Of a stretch of DNA of 34,162 nt, positions 1 to 8,662 are shown one piece after another. Position 1 is the first letter of the stretch, and every line of letters starts with the position of its first letter. The notes below the pieces were generated by a model. The model saw nothing but the letters and a program-made list of their open reading frames with translations, did not search any database and was not told the DNA's origin. This DNA is from an uncultured Eubacteriales bacterium. GTDB lineage: Bacteria; Bacillota; Clostridia; Oscillospirales; Oscillospiraceae. The translations under genes and the position numbers were made by a program. The DNA is taken from NCBI GenBank assembly GCA_949289455.1, contig CASEOA010000012.1:1-34162 (forward strand), written 5' to 3'.

Positions 1-278
1 ATGGCCAGAGCGGAGTGGTGGAACCGGACTCGGAACCATTGGGTCAGCTCGGAGAGGCGGCAAACCCATTCCCCGGGATAGACCGTGTAGGAGATGCCGT
101 CCAGCCGACGGTAGGAGGTGCGGAAGTTGGCGTAGGAGCAGAGCACGGTAAAATAAAAAAGACCGGAGCTTCCGCCGGTGCGGATGCTTCGGTCTGCCAT
201 CAGGATACGGATAAAGTCTCGATAGACGCGGCAGCGTGGGTAGTCCACCAGCTGCTGTAGTTCCAGTTGGTAATTCAC
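1..278 (-). CDS. Partial gene, conjugative-element-type hypothetical protein (3' end off the window)
   Basis: An open frame of 92 codons runs without a stop from a GTG at 278 to the left edge. The GTG is chosen because GGAGG lies 7 bases upstream (290-286); the nearby ATG hits a stop after one codon. The product begins MNYQLELQQLVDYPRCRVYR and continues with an aromatic-rich, basic stretch. It resembles from memory small proteins carried in the replication/transfer regions of clostridial integrative elements, but I cannot assign a function. It has no visible membrane segment. A DNA-binding role is only a guess from its basic character and context. Confidence 0.55.
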   Translation of the reverse strand, partial: MNYQLELQQLVDYPRCRVYRDFIRILMADRSIRTGGSSGLFYFTVLCSYANFRTSYRRLDGISYTVYPGEWVCRLSELTQWFRVRFHHSALA

Positions 279-660
279 GACATAACCTCCTAATAAATTG
301 ACGTGCAAATGGATACCGGGCATCCGTATCCATATTTATGGAAAATTGAATAAAAATTCAAATTAGATGTGAGCCGCCACAAGAGGCCTGGATCACCCAA
401 ATGCAGCAAAATGGTATAGAAAATAAACAAGCCAGACAAGTGGCTGTCTGGCTTGATTAGCACATAAGTCGATTGTGTTGGGCCCATTTCTTACCATAAT
501 TCGCGCACCAATTCCGCACCAATTTGCCGTGCGAATATATGTTTTTACATGGAGATGCGTGTCATGAGATGCTTAAAAAATCCTTTATTTGCAAGGGCTT
601 GCGGGGATTTATGAACTTATGTGGAGTTATGAAAAAAGGCTAAAATATAACATTGTCTTT
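279..660. other. Gene-free stretch between mobile-type gene and catabolic cluster
   Basis: No convincing gene is present; the short minus-strand frame at 290-487 has no family resemblance. The stretch is clearly more AT-rich than the cluster to its right. It holds a perfect hairpin at 429-454 and, around 508-525, two close copies of a GCACCAATT-like word (CGCACCAATT, then CCGCACCAATT). Such repeated words can be recombinase arm sites near element ends, but this is not shown here. Confidence 0.5.
429..454 (-). terminator. Intrinsic terminator-like hairpin downstream of the catabolic operon
   Basis: Perfect 10-bp arms (429-438 and 445-454, AAGCCAGACA and its complement) enclose a 6-base loop. 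Read on the minus strand the hairpin is followed by GTTTATTTT, a fair U-rich tail. It lies about 200 bases beyond the stop of the last permease gene, so it could end the minus-strand operon. Confidence 0.5.
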
Positions 661-2049
661 TTAGCTTGCTTTCTCATCTTTCTTATCCTTCAGGATGATG
701 TTCAGAATAATGTTCAGACCGATACCAAAAATCACCGCCAGAAACACGTTGGAAGTGCACACCATGTTCAGGAAGGGCGGCAGAGAACTGGCCCACTCCG
801 CATAGGTAGAGCTGCAGTGATATGGGAGCATAACCGCCACAGAAAGCGTGGTTCCAGCAATGATCGTGTTCCTCAGTGTTCTGGGGGAGGACACGATTGT
901 GTCAATCCCGGAGAACATGATGGAAGCCGCTGTAATCAGGAAAACCGCGCCGATGATCGGCTTGGGGATTCCCGCCAGTACATACGCCATCTTGGGGCAC
1001 AGACCGTACAGCAAAAACAGGATTCCCGCAACCTGTGTCACACGTCGGGAGGCCACGCCAGTGGCAGCCACAATGCCGATATTCTGGGTATAGGAGGTGC
1101 AGGGCAGGGCGCCGAAGAAGGCGGTGATCACACAGCCCAGGCCCTCGGCCATAATACCCCGGTCGATATGCTTGACCCGATAGACCTCTTTACAGGCGGA
1201 GCAGGTGGCACCATAGTCGCCGACTGACTCAAAGATCGAGCCGATGTACCCGGAGAAGCCGCCGAGGATTGCGGCTCCGACAAACGCGACCAGCTGGCCG
1301 GACTCCCCGGACGGATTTGGCATATCCCGGAAGGGAAACAGCTGAGGCAGGGCAAACCAGGGTGCCTCCTGAACCGCTTTCCAGTCGAAGAGCCCCAAAG
1401 CAGACGCGCCGACAACCCCAACGAGAACCACACTGATGAGGATAAAGCCCTGAGAGACGATGCCTCTCCCCAAGAATTTCAGCAGCAACGCCAGAATAAA
1501 GGCGATGACGGCCAGAATCATATAGACCGGTTCTGTGTTGGAAAAGGTCCACTGCACGGCAATCCTGGCGGCCACAAACCCGATAGAGGTGACCACCGAA
1601 CCCAATACCACCGGAGGCAGAAACTTCCGGATTTTGCTGATCATACGGGTCGCGCCCAGCAGGAATTCCAGGAAGCCGCCCACCAGGATGGAGCCCCAGG
1701 TGGCCGGAAGACCGTACACACCGGCAATGCTCCCCATGGAGGACATCAGCGAGGACGACGTGCCCTGTACAATGGGGAGCCGGTTTCCAATGGTGGTCTG
1801 CAGGAAGGTGCAGATACCCATGCAGAAAAAGCAGGCACTCAGCATTGTGGCCGTAAAGCTGGCGGACTGGATACCGGCAAGGGATGCAAAACCGCTGACC
1901 CACATAAACGGCGTGAAATCCACCAGTGTGATCTGCAGCGCAAAATACCAGCTCTTCCACCAGGGTTTTGGAACATCCTCAATCCCGATGGTCACTTCAA
2001 TGTTGGATTCCGGCTGTTCATCAAAAATGGGCTGTTCTGGTTGATACAT
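661..2049 (-). CDS. NCS2-family nucleobase:cation symporter (xanthine/urate type signature)
   Basis: This is a polytopic membrane transporter of the nucleobase-ascorbate (NCS2) family, expected to have 14 membrane segments and to import a purine or pyrimidine base with H+ or Na+. The family signature is intact: QNIGIVAATG, with the Gln-Asn pair typical of xanthine/urate carriers, and FESVGD with the conserved Glu in the preceding helix. The start is placed at the ATG at 2049 (MYQPEQP) because GGGAGG lies 7 bases upstream; a frame from 2070 would leave that site inside the gene. Length 462 aa is normal. It is the last gene of the minus-strand cluster, downstream of the amidase. The substrate cannot be read from sequence; an oxidised pyrimidine is my inference from context. 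Confidence 0.9.
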   Translation of the reverse strand: MYQPEQPIFDEQPESNIEVTIGIEDVPKPWWKSWYFALQITLVDFTPFMWVSGFASLAGIQSASFTATMLSACFFCMGICTFLQTTIGNRLPIVQGTSSSLMSSMGSIAGVYGLPATWGSILVGGFLEFLLGATRMISKIRKFLPPVVLGSVVTSIGFVAARIAVQWTFSNTEPVYMILAVIAFILALLLKFLGRGIVSQGFILISVVLVGVVGASALGLFDWKAVQEAPWFALPQLFPFRDMPNPSGESGQLVAFVGAAILGGFSGYIGSIFESVGDYGATCSACKEVYRVKHIDRGIMAEGLGCVITAFFGALPCTSYTQNIGIVAATGVASRRVTQVAGILFLLYGLCPKMAYVLAGIPKPIIGAVFLITAASIMFSGIDTIVSSPRTLRNTIIAGTTLSVAVMLPYHCSSTYAEWASSLPPFLNMVCTSNVFLAVIFGIGLNIILNIILKDKKDEKAS

Positions 2050-2112
2050 GTTCTTTCCTCCCATCTGCATACCGCAGGCAGGGAGCGGCGGAGGCTCACC
2101 AAAGGCGGGAAA

Positions 2113-3591
2113 TCAGGGAAGCTCCGGTGCCGACTGCGGCGGACGGCGGAGCCGAGATACCTGCTCGAAGGAATAGGCGATGGCAATCAGGACGGGCTCG
2201 CTGAAGGGCCGGCCGATGATCTCCATGCCCACCGGTACGCCGATGGGGGCAGTTCCGCCGGGGGCAAACCCGGCGGGCACCACAACAGAGGGAAACCCGG
2301 TCACTGAGCAGAGTACGCCATTGCGCTGCTGCTGGGATTCGCCAATTTTACACACCAGCTGCTGCTGGTGGGGATACACGATGGCATCCAGCCGCAACTC
2401 TGCCATGAGACCCATCACCTGGTCCCGCACCCTGGCCTGGAGCAGCCGCTTCTGGTTGTATTCCGGTGTGTCGACCTCCTTCTCCTCTGCCTCCAGCAAG
2501 TGCTGCCGGAGGGCCGGGTGATACTTGCCGCTGGCCACCACCTCCTCCAGAGAGTAGACGGGGGCAGAATCCCCCTGCTGGGCCAGGTAGTGGTTCAGAT
2601 CGTGCTTGAAGTCGTCCAGGTGAACGCTGACATGCCCGGTCAGCCAGGCGGAGTCGATGGACTCCTGAATGGAGATCAGCTCCGCACCTCCCTCTTCAAA
2701 ATAGCGGAGGGCAGGACGGATAACCTGATTGACCGCCTCATTGGCAGGCTGGGTGCCGAAGAAGCTCTCCAGCACGCCGATGCGTTTTCCCCGCATCCCG
2801 TCCGGATCCAGGAAGGAGAGGTAGCTCTCCGGCTTACGACCCACACACCAGGCGGTCTTCGGATCCGCATGGTCATAGCCCGCGATCACATTCAGCGTCC
2901 GAACGGCGTCCTCCACCGTGCGGCAGATGGGGCCGGCGGTGTCCTGGGTCATACTGTAGGGCACGATGCCGTCCCGGCTGACCAGCCCCAGGGTGGGCCG
3001 GATGCCTACCAGGCTGTTGGCGGAGGAGGGGCTGCGGATGGAGTTGATGGTGTCGGTGCCGATGCCAATGAGGCCCATATTGGCGGCAATGGCTGCCCCG
3101 GTGCCTCCAGAGGAACCGCCTGGCGTCCGGGTCAGGTCGTAGGGATTTCGGGTCTGCCCCAGGATGGAGCTGATTGTCTCCCCCCAGATGGCGAACTCAT
3201 GCAGATTGGTCTTGGCCAGGATCAGGGCTCCGGCCTGGCGCAGACGTTTGGTGAGGAAGGCGTCTTCCCGGGGGACAAAGCCCTCTAGGGCGCGGGAGCC
3301 AGCTGTGGTGGGCATATCGCAGGTGCCCACGTTGTCCTTCAGCAGGACGGGGACGCCGTGCAGGGGGCCGGAGAGGGCCCCCGTCTCCCGGAGCACCCGA
3401 TCCAGCCGATCCGCCTCCTCCAGCGCCCGGGGGTTGACGGCGATGATGGCGTTAAGAGCGGGCCCCTGCTGATCATAGGCTTCCATGCGCGCCAGATAGG
3501 CCTCGGTCAGTTCCCGGCAGGTCAGCGTTCCCTCCAGCATTTCCTGCTGAACCTGGCGAATGGTACATTCCATGATGGGAAATGCGGTCAT
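2113..3591 (-). CDS. Amidase-signature family amidohydrolase
   Basis: A 492-aa enzyme of the amidase-signature family, which hydrolyses amides with a Ser-cisSer-Lys triad. Visible are Lys85 (in VLLKDNV), the GGSSGG loop at 158-163 holding the cis-Ser, and the nucleophile region GTDTINSIRSP with Ser184. The usual GTDTGGSIR reads TINSIR here, a variant that may change the substrate pocket. The ATG at 3591 (MTAFPIMECT) is preferred, with GGGAG 9 bases upstream inside the end of the carbamate kinase gene; a TTG at 3600 has no spacing. It follows carbamate kinase with only 5 bases between coding parts, so both are surely one transcript. In context a small amide such as malonamate or oxamate is an attractive substrate, but that is inference. 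Confidence 0.88.
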   Translation of the reverse strand: MTAFPIMECTIRQVQQEMLEGTLTCRELTEAYLARMEAYDQQGPALNAIIAVNPRALEEADRLDRVLRETGALSGPLHGVPVLLKDNVGTCDMPTTAGSRALEGFVPREDAFLTKRLRQAGALILAKTNLHEFAIWGETISSILGQTRNPYDLTRTPGGSSGGTGAAIAANMGLIGIGTDTINSIRSPSSANSLVGIRPTLGLVSRDGIVPYSMTQDTAGPICRTVEDAVRTLNVIAGYDHADPKTAWCVGRKPESYLSFLDPDGMRGKRIGVLESFFGTQPANEAVNQVIRPALRYFEEGGAELISIQESIDSAWLTGHVSVHLDDFKHDLNHYLAQQGDSAPVYSLEEVVASGKYHPALRQHLLEAEEKEVDTPEYNQKRLLQARVRDQVMGLMAELRLDAIVYPHQQQLVCKIGESQQQRNGVLCSVTGFPSVVVPAGFAPGGTAPIGVPVGMEIIGRPFSEPVLIAIAYSFEQVSRLRRPPQSAPELP

Positions 3592-3596
3592 ATCAC

Positions 3597-4538
3597 TCAA
3601 CTCCCGATTCTGGTACCGGTCTTGCCCTGGATACCGTCCTTGGCCTTCTCCAGCAGGGTGATCAGGGCGCTGCGGCCCTGGCCGGACTCGGCGAACTGGA
3701 GGGCGGCCTCCACCTTGGGCAGCATGGAGCCTGGGGCGAAGTGCCCCTCGGCGATGTAGGTTCTGGCCTCATCCGGAGTCATGGAATCCAGCCACTTCTC
3801 CTGGGGTGTGCCGAAGTGGATGGCCACTCTCTCCACCGCTGTAAGGATGACCAGGAAGTCGGCGTCCAGCTCCTGGGCCAGACGGCAGGAGGCGAAGTCC
3901 TTGTCAATGATGGCCTCCACCCCCTCCAGGTCGCCCTTCTCTGTCCGAACCACCGGGATCCCACCGCCGCCGCAGGCGATCACAATCTGCCCCGCCTGCA
4001 CCAGGTCACGGATGGCGGGCAGCTCCACAATGGAGGCGGGCTGGGGGGAGGGCACCACCCGGCGCAGGCCCCGGCCGGCGTCCTCCGCGTAGGTGAAGCC
4101 CCGCTCCGCGATGAGGCGGTCGGCCTCCTCCCGACTCACATAGGTGCCGATGGGCTTGGTGGGGTTCTGGAAAGCCGGGTCAGCCTGATCCACAACCACA
4201 TGGGTGAGCACGGTGCTGACCTCCTTGGCGATCCCCCGCCGGGTCAGCTCGTCCCGGATGGCGATCTGCAGATCGTGGCCGATGTAGCCCTGGCTCATGG
4301 CGCAGCAGATGGACAGGGGGCAGAGGGTATACTTGTCCGGCTCCTGCTTGTGCAGGGCGGTCATGGCCTTCTGGATCATGCCCACCTGGGGGCCGTTGCC
4401 GTGGGCGACGATCACCTCGTGGCCCTCCGCCGCCAGATCCACGATGGCCTTGGCGGTGTTGCGCACCGCCTCCCGCTGCTCCTGATAGTTATTCCCCAGG
4501 GCGTTGCCGCCCAGGGCGATGACAATTCGTTTTCCCAT
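3597..4538 (-). CDS. arcC: Carbamate kinase (catabolic)
   Basis: Carbamate kinase of the amino-acid-kinase fold, 313 aa, full length. It makes ATP from carbamoyl phosphate and ADP, releasing NH3 and CO2. Family blocks are all present: VIALGGNAL at the start, VAHGNGPQVG, AMSQGYIGHD, RRVVPSPQP, ACGGGGIPV, EAIIDKDFAS, and GHFAPGSMLPKVEAA near the end. There is no arginine deiminase or ornithine carbamoyltransferase nearby, so carbamoyl phosphate should come from the FdrA/DUF1116/DUF2877 enzyme of the same operon, as proposed for E. coli AllK with AllFGH. A GC-rich hairpin lies in the 102-base gap upstream. The ATG at 4538 has AGGAGG about 7 bases upstream. Confidence 0.93.
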   Translation of the reverse strand: MGKRIVIALGGNALGNNYQEQREAVRNTAKAIVDLAAEGHEVIVAHGNGPQVGMIQKAMTALHKQEPDKYTLCPLSICCAMSQGYIGHDLQIAIRDELTRRGIAKEVSTVLTHVVVDQADPAFQNPTKPIGTYVSREEADRLIAERGFTYAEDAGRGLRRVVPSPQPASIVELPAIRDLVQAGQIVIACGGGGIPVVRTEKGDLEGVEAIIDKDFASCRLAQELDADFLVILTAVERVAIHFGTPQEKWLDSMTPDEARTYIAEGHFAPGSMLPKVEAALQFAESGQGRSALITLLEKAKDGIQGKTGTRIGS

Positions 4539-4575
4539 TTTGGTTCCTCCTGTCAGAATATTGGATGATAAGCGC

Positions 4576-4620
4576 CGGCGGCCCGCCGGCGGGGACGGGC
4601 TGTTCCCGGGCGGGCCGCCG
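4576..4620. other. Strong GC hairpin between two operon genes
   Basis: Perfect 12-bp arms (4576-4587 and 4609-4620) of almost pure G/C enclose a 21-base loop between the CodA-like gene and carbamate kinase. No T-run follows on the minus strand, so a classic intrinsic terminator is unlikely. It may protect or process the mRNA, or lower downstream expression. Confidence 0.5.
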
Positions 4621-4640
4621 ATGCACGCGGTTGGATGGAA

Positions 4641-5849
4641 TCAATCTCTCAGGGTGACGTCCACGCCGTCCTTGATGACGTAGACCGGGGGACGGTGGTG
4701 CCAGATAGCGTGGTAGACGTCCTCCTCGTCCAGAACCACCAGGTCGGCGTTGCCGCCCACCTCCAGCTTGTGGCCCTGCATGCCCAGCACCTTGGCGGCG
4801 CTGGTGGTCACCATGTCGTAGAGCAGCTCCATGTCGGTAAAGGTGGTCATCCAGAGCAGGTGGCTGGCCAGGAAGGCGATCTGCAGCATGTTGCACTCAC
4901 CGAAGGGGTAGTAGGCGTCGGCTACGTCGTCCTGGCCCAGGGCCACGGGGACGCCGGCGGCCAGCAGATCCCGGACGCGGGCGTGGAGGGGGCCGGTGTG
5001 GGGGTCGGACACCAGGCCGACACCCGCCTGCTTCATGAGGGCCACCAGCTTGCGGAAGTAGTTTTCGTTGTAGAGTTCCATGGCGCGGCAGTGTTGGGCG
5101 GTCACCCGGCCCTGCCAGCCCATCTCAATGGACTTCTTGCACAGCATCTCCAGGGTGCGCTCACCGGGATCGCCCACATCGTCCAGCAGCATGGAAATGT
5201 TTTTGTCGAACTCCTTGGCGATGGCGCACATCTTGTCCACATGGGACTGCTCCAGCTCCTCGGTGTACTCCATCCAGGGGATGCCGCCGATCACGTCCAC
5301 CCCCATCTCCGCCGCCTGGCGCACCAGCTCCTCGGTGCCGGGCTCACGGATCACGCCGTCCTGGGGGAAGGCAACCACCTGCAGCTCCACCTTGCCCTTG
5401 AACTCCTCCCGGGCCTTCAGCAGGGCCTTCACACCCTCCAGCCGGGCCTTGGAGTCCACGTCGGCAAAGGCGCGGATGTGGGTGTTGCCATGCTTCAGCG
5501 CCATCCGGCACACCTTGCGGACGTTCTCGATAATCCACTTCTCGTCGTAGCAGGCCTTGAAGTCGGCGGCCCGCTCAATGGCGGTCATGGCGCCGCCCAT
5601 GCCGCCGGTGTGGTACTCGCCCAGGGCCTCCTGCCCGGCCATCTCCAGGGTGAACACCTTGTCCAGGTGCAGGTGGCCGTTGACAAAGGACTCGGTCACC
5701 AGGCAGCCCTTGGCGTCGATGGTCTGGGCCGCGTCGGTGGAGAGGTTCTTTCCGATGTCGGCGATCTTACCCGCCCGGATGCCGATGTCCACGGTCTCCT
5801 TGCCGGAGGCGCGGGTCTTGGCATTGGTAATCAGAATGTCATAGGTCAT
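4641..5849 (-). CDS. Cytosine-deaminase-like (CodA family) amidohydrolase lacking one metal-ligand histidine
   Basis: A 402-aa member of the CodA-type amidohydrolase family (cytosine, isocytosine, ammelide and creatinine deaminases belong here). Shared with E. coli CodA are the HLHLD metal motif (His59, His61), VAFPQDG (CodA Gln156 region), RVTAQH (His253, CodA His246) and GQDDVADAYYP (Asp307, CodA Asp313). The CodA segment holding the metal ligand His214 and the acid/base Glu217 aligns with ISMLLDD, so His214 is Leu221 and Glu217 is Asp224. The gene is otherwise intact and well placed in the operon. This suggests changed chemistry or substrate rather than decay. The ATG at 5849 has AAGGAGACGAG upstream. 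Plain cytosine deaminase is possible but doubtful. Confidence 0.82.
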   Translation of the reverse strand: MTYDILITNAKTRASGKETVDIGIRAGKIADIGKNLSTDAAQTIDAKGCLVTESFVNGHLHLDKVFTLEMAGQEALGEYHTGGMGGAMTAIERAADFKACYDEKWIIENVRKVCRMALKHGNTHIRAFADVDSKARLEGVKALLKAREEFKGKVELQVVAFPQDGVIREPGTEELVRQAAEMGVDVIGGIPWMEYTEELEQSHVDKMCAIAKEFDKNISMLLDDVGDPGERTLEMLCKKSIEMGWQGRVTAQHCRAMELYNENYFRKLVALMKQAGVGLVSDPHTGPLHARVRDLLAAGVPVALGQDDVADAYYPFGECNMLQIAFLASHLLWMTTFTDMELLYDMVTTSAAKVLGMQGHKLEVGGNADLVVLDEEDVYHAIWHHRPPVYVIKDGVDVTLRD

Positions 5850-5885
5850 GATCTCGTCTCCTTACTTTTTATAGTTATAGTTGAT

Positions 5886-7175
5886 TCAGTTGTCGGAGGA
5901 GGCTTTGCCGTCCTCCTCCAGCATCTCATCCCCGAATTTGGGCAGAACCAGGTTCAGCACCAAACCCACCACAGCGGCCAGGGCCACACCGCCGAAGCTG
6001 ATGGCCACCTCGCCGATGGTGAAGGACACGGCGGCTCCGCCGATACAGAGAATCAGGACGGCCGCAAAGATGATCTGGTTCCTGGAATTGCCGAAATTCA
6101 CCGGATGCAGGGTGCGCAGGCCCGTGCCCGCCACGAAGCCGAACAGAATGATGGAGATGCCGCCCACCACAGAGCCGGGCATGGTCTGGAGCAATGCGGA
6201 GACCTTGGGGCAGAAGCCCAGCAGGATGGCAAACACGGCGGCAATGCGCATCACCAGGGGATCCCATACCTTTGTAAGGGCAAGCACACCGGTGTTCTCT
6301 GAGTAGGTGGTCAGGGCGCAGCCGCCCACAGCGGCGGAGAGTGCGGTGGCAATGCCGTCGCCCAGCATGACCCGGTGGACGCCGGGATCCTTGTAGAAAT
6401 CCTTGCGCACCGTTTCACCGATGGCCGCCACATCGCCAAAGCACTCCACAATGGTGGCAATGCATACCGGCGTGACCAGGGCGATGGCGACGGGGGAGAA
6501 TTTGGGAGCCGCGAAGGACGGCAGGCCGATCCAAGCCGCCTCCTTCACCGCTGTCAGATCTACCTGCCCTGCGGCCAGAGAGACGAGATAGCCCACGATC
6601 ATGGCGATCAGCACGGGGATGACCTGCACAAAGCCCTTGAAGAACATAGTGACAATGATGACGGTCGCCATGCCCACGATGGCCAGTGCCCAGTTCTCCG
6701 ATGCCATGTCTATGGCTGTGGGTGCCAGCATCAGGCCAAGGCTTGTGATAATAGAGCCAGTGACCACTGGCGGGAACACGGCTCGCACCCGGTCAGCCCC
6801 CACGGCCATAACCAGAAGGGAGATCACAATATAAGCGATACCGACCAGGAAAACGCCGCCTCTGGCATAAGCCAGGCCGTCGGCGCCGCCGCCCATGACC
6901 TGGGCCGCCATGATGACGGGCGTGATGTAGGCAAAGGAAGATCCCAGGTAGACCGGTACCTTGCCCTTTGTGCAGAGATGGCAGATCAGGGTTCCGATGC
7001 CGCCCATCAGGAGCACTGTGGCCACATCCAGTCCGGTGGTCAGGGGGACCAGGACGGTGGAGCCGAACATGGTGAACAGGTGCTGCAGGCCCAGCAGGAG
7101 GCGCTTTGGTACGGGAAGGGTGGAAGCGTCTTCAATGGGGTCGTTCAGCCGGGGACCGGCTGGCTTGGTCGTCAT
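5886..7175 (-). CDS. NCS2-family permease, uracil-permease (UraA) type
   Basis: A 429-aa polytopic membrane carrier of the NCS2 family. The signature reads YSENTGVLALTKV, very close to the E. coli UraA block with its substrate-binding Glu290, and VECFGD supplies the other conserved Glu (UraA Glu241 region). This pair is typical of uracil carriers and separates it from the Gln-Asn type carrier at 661-2049. The ATG at 7175 is preferred, with AGGAG 11 bases upstream; a GTG at 7184 sits only 2 bases from it. The gene lies between the two deaminase-type amidohydrolases, which suggests that at least one substrate of the cluster is pyrimidine-like. The C-terminus ends in a short acidic cytoplasmic tail. 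Confidence 0.9.
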   Translation of the reverse strand: MTTKPAGPRLNDPIEDASTLPVPKRLLLGLQHLFTMFGSTVLVPLTTGLDVATVLLMGGIGTLICHLCTKGKVPVYLGSSFAYITPVIMAAQVMGGGADGLAYARGGVFLVGIAYIVISLLVMAVGADRVRAVFPPVVTGSIITSLGLMLAPTAIDMASENWALAIVGMATVIIVTMFFKGFVQVIPVLIAMIVGYLVSLAAGQVDLTAVKEAAWIGLPSFAAPKFSPVAIALVTPVCIATIVECFGDVAAIGETVRKDFYKDPGVHRVMLGDGIATALSAAVGGCALTTYSENTGVLALTKVWDPLVMRIAAVFAILLGFCPKVSALLQTMPGSVVGGISIILFGFVAGTGLRTLHPVNFGNSRNQIIFAAVLILCIGGAAVSFTIGEVAISFGGVALAAVVGLVLNLVLPKFGDEMLEEDGKASSDN

Positions 7176-7217
7176 AGGATACACGTCTCCTTTCTCTTTC
7201 TCCTCGTTCCGGGCCTG

Positions 7218-8624
7218 TCAGCAGAGATCCGCCTTCAGCCCCTCGATGCGTGCGGAGGCGCGGGTCAGCAGCTCGCGGCCCACCTGGGTGACGTACTGCC
7301 GCTTCTCCTCCTCATCAACCTTGGTCAGGTGTCCCTTATGCACCACCAGCTCACCGTTGACCACAACCTCCTCCACCATGCGGGCGTCGCCGCTGAGCAC
7401 AATGCAGTCCACCGGGTCGTTGCAGCCGCCGGCGTACTGGAGCTGGCTCCAGTTCATGAGGGTGAAGTCGGCGGCCATGCCGGGGGCCAGGTAGCCGATG
7501 TCGTCGCGGTTGAGCACCCTGGCTCCGCCGGCGGTGGCCAGATAGAGCACGTCCTCGGCGTTGGCGGAGCTGTCTCCCCAGCTCAGACGGTTGAGCAGGT
7601 AGGATACCCGGATCTCCTCCATCATGTTGGCCGAGTTGCTGCTGGCCGCACCGTCCACGCCGATGCCGAAGCGGGTGACGCCGGCCCGCAGGAAATCGGG
7701 CACCCGGCAGGAGCCGGAGCTGAGGTACATGTTGGAGATGGGGCAGGTGGAAATTCCGGTATTGGTCTTGGCCATCAGCTCCACCTCTTCGTCGTTCAGG
7801 TGGATGCAGTGGGCATAGTAGAACCGGTCGCCCAGCATGTCGTGGCGGCGGAACCACTCCACTGGCCGGCAGCCGAAGTGCTCGATGGTGTACTCCACCT
7901 CGTGCTGGCTCTCGGCCAGGTGGCCGTGTACCATGATGTCTAGCTTCTCCGCCAGATCTACCGTGGCCCGGACGATCTCCTCGGTCTCATACTGGGCGAT
8001 GCTGGGGCCGATGCCCACCTGGCACATGGAGAAGCGGGAGGGATCGTGGTATTTCTTGACCAGACGCTCGGCGTCGGCCATGACGCCCTCGGTGGTGTCC
8101 ACCACCTCGGGGGGAACAATGTCGCTGGTCACTGAGTGGTAGGCCCGCACCGGGTGGAAGCGGATACCCAGTTCCCGGGCGGCCTCAATCTCCGCGTCCA
8201 CCAGGCCGGTTACCCCCACGGGGTGGGGATACCACAGGTCGTTGGAGGTGGTCACGCCGGTTTTCAGGCCGTCGCCAAGACTGGCATAGATACCGGCCCG
8301 CGCCACATCAGTGTTGAGATCCTTGTAAATCTCGTACATGGTGGTGAGCCACGGCTCCAGCCGCAGACCCTGGGTAGCCTTGATGTTGCGGATCAGCGTC
8401 TGCCAGGTGTGGTGGTGGGTATTGACAAAGCCGGGGAGAATCACGCGCCCGCTGGCATCCACCACTTCGTCGATGTCTACCGTGCCGGCCAGGCTCTTTT
8501 CCAGATCCGTGCCGACGGCCTTGATCTGATTCCCCTCGATGAGCAGGTCACCGTGGCGATAGCGGGTACGCGCCTCGTCCATGGTGATGATCCAATCTGC
8601 GTTCTTATACAAAGTGCGTTTCAT
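7218..8624 (-). CDS. 8-oxoguanine deaminase / triazine-hydrolase (ATZ/TRZ) type amidohydrolase
   Basis: A 468-aa metal-dependent hydrolase of the cog0402 amidohydrolase group (8-oxoguanine deaminase, guanine deaminase, TrzA/AtzB, SsnA). All metal and catalytic residues are visible: NTHHH (His70, His72), HGHLAES (His235, Glu238), AHCIHL (His272) and GVDGAASSN (Asp324). The CPISNMYLSSG block before the last motif is the type seen in 8-oxoguanine deaminases. The expected reaction is hydrolytic removal of an amino group from an aromatic N-heterocycle. It is encoded between two NCS2 permeases, 38 bases from the next one, so it probably acts on the imported base in the cytoplasm. Which base it deaminates cannot be read from the sequence. 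Confidence 0.88.
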   Translation of the reverse strand: MKRTLYKNADWIITMDEARTRYRHGDLLIEGNQIKAVGTDLEKSLAGTVDIDEVVDASGRVILPGFVNTHHHTWQTLIRNIKATQGLRLEPWLTTMYEIYKDLNTDVARAGIYASLGDGLKTGVTTSNDLWYPHPVGVTGLVDAEIEAARELGIRFHPVRAYHSVTSDIVPPEVVDTTEGVMADAERLVKKYHDPSRFSMCQVGIGPSIAQYETEEIVRATVDLAEKLDIMVHGHLAESQHEVEYTIEHFGCRPVEWFRRHDMLGDRFYYAHCIHLNDEEVELMAKTNTGISTCPISNMYLSSGSCRVPDFLRAGVTRFGIGVDGAASSNSANMMEEIRVSYLLNRLSWGDSSANAEDVLYLATAGGARVLNRDDIGYLAPGMAADFTLMNWSQLQYAGGCNDPVDCIVLSGDARMVEEVVVNGELVVHKGHLTKVDEEEKRQYVTQVGRELLTRASARIEGLKADLC

Positions 8625-8662
8625 ATCTGTGTTTTTCCTCCTGTCCGCTGGCTGCGGCTGGC

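Noticed and set aside
290-487. 65-codon minus-strand frame in the gene-free stretch
   Set aside because: No ribosome site, no resemblance to any family, and it contains the terminator-like hairpin.
589-1227. Long plus-strand open frame over the NCS2 permease gene
   Set aside because: It is the antisense shadow of a clear transporter gene; low-complexity His/Gly/Gln content and no family match.
4635-6302. 555-codon plus-strand open frame opposite the CodA-like and permease genes
   Set aside because: High GC makes long antisense frames; its sequence is His/Gly/Val-rich filler and spans two well-supported genes.
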